From NCBI RefSeq assembly GCF_009914765.1, contig NZ_WYDS01000018.1, positions 40,812 through 104,811 on the forward strand: a DNA stretch of 64,000 nucleotides, read 5' to 3'. Shown one piece after another: positions 63,967-64,000 of this stretch. Every line of letters begins with the position of its first letter. Positions within the stretch are counted from its first letter, which is position 1. This DNA is from Halodesulfovibrio sp. MK-HDV (GTDB lineage: Bacteria > Desulfobacterota > Desulfovibrionia > Desulfovibrionales > Desulfovibrionaceae). Under the pieces are notes generated by a model. The model was not told the DNA's origin, ran no database searches, and saw only the letters and a program-made list of their open reading frames with translations. The translations under genes and the position numbers were made by a program.

Positions 63967-64000
63967 AAACTGGAGAGTTTGATTCTGGCTCAGATTGAAC
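63967..64000 (+). rRNA. rrs: 16S ribosomal RNA, 5' end (partial)
   Basis: The last 34 bases match the conserved 5' end of bacterial 16S rRNA, including GAGTTTGATTCTGGCTCAG and the following ATTGAAC. The remainder lies beyond the window. The start is placed by analogy to E. coli (AAATTGAAGAGTTTGA). Confidence 0.96.

Overview
The window looks like a chromosomal segment of a sulfate-reducing, Desulfovibrio-like bacterium (order Desulfovibrionales) with moderate-to-low G+C. This is an inference from gene content and order: a lysS-lolC-lolD-bamA / skp-lpxD-fabZ-lpxA-lpxI envelope block, two sigma-54 activators, a peroxiredoxin, a rhodanese-ferritin fusion and a YgiQ radical SAM protein. The outer-membrane genes show it is Gram-negative. 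No species can be fixed from the sequence alone.

Layout. 1-1.7 kb: end of a branched-chain amino-acid ABC transporter (livM', livG, livF). 1.7-7.3 kb: slyX, an EVE-domain gene, a DUF3124 protein, a divergent pair made of a DisA_N-like (diadenylate cyclase-like) gene and an unusual FliM/FliG-like fusion. 7.3-12.2 kb: YgiQ, a LysE-type exporter, an EF-hand protein, and two identical tRNA-Asn genes flanking a small membrane-protein gene. 12.4-24.6 kb: the envelope biogenesis block. LysS is followed by the lipoprotein-release system LolC/LolD and BamA, then an AMIN-domain amidase, Skp and the first lipid A enzymes. 24.7-26.6 kb: thiM, thiE and a NifX-like gene. 26.7-31.6 kb: two sigma-54 activators (one with a GAF domain, one with a dead receiver domain), a CobD-like aminotransferase, and a candidate sigma-54-driven small RNA. 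31.7-40.3 kb: aconitase, PpiD, small proteins, a FAD oxidoreductase with a rhodanese-ferritin protein, a peroxiredoxin and a PAS-GGDEF protein whose signature is GGGEF.

40.5-57.3 kb holds a T7-like (podovirus-type) particle-building gene set in two pieces. The large terminase and an acetyltransferase-like gene (40.5-42.6 kb) are separated by chromosomal-looking genes (a sodium:alanine symporter, a Tat-exported phosphoesterase, a frameshifted M23 peptidase) from an uninterrupted head-tail operon (47.6-57.3 kb: connector, scaffold, capsid, decoration, two tail-tube genes, gp13-like, gp14-like and an unknown large protein). No integrase, repressor, replication, lysis or tail-fibre gene is visible. 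This resembles a domesticated particle or gene-transfer-agent-like locus more than a normal prophage, and is the most interesting system in the window.

57.5-64 kb: an FCD-domain protein without a DNA-binding domain, a TetR regulator, a 1247-residue hybrid 7TM sensor kinase with a hexanucleotide repeat, a TPR protein, and the leader and first bases of a 16S rRNA gene (start of an rrn operon). Most transcription units end in clear intrinsic terminators, listed individually.
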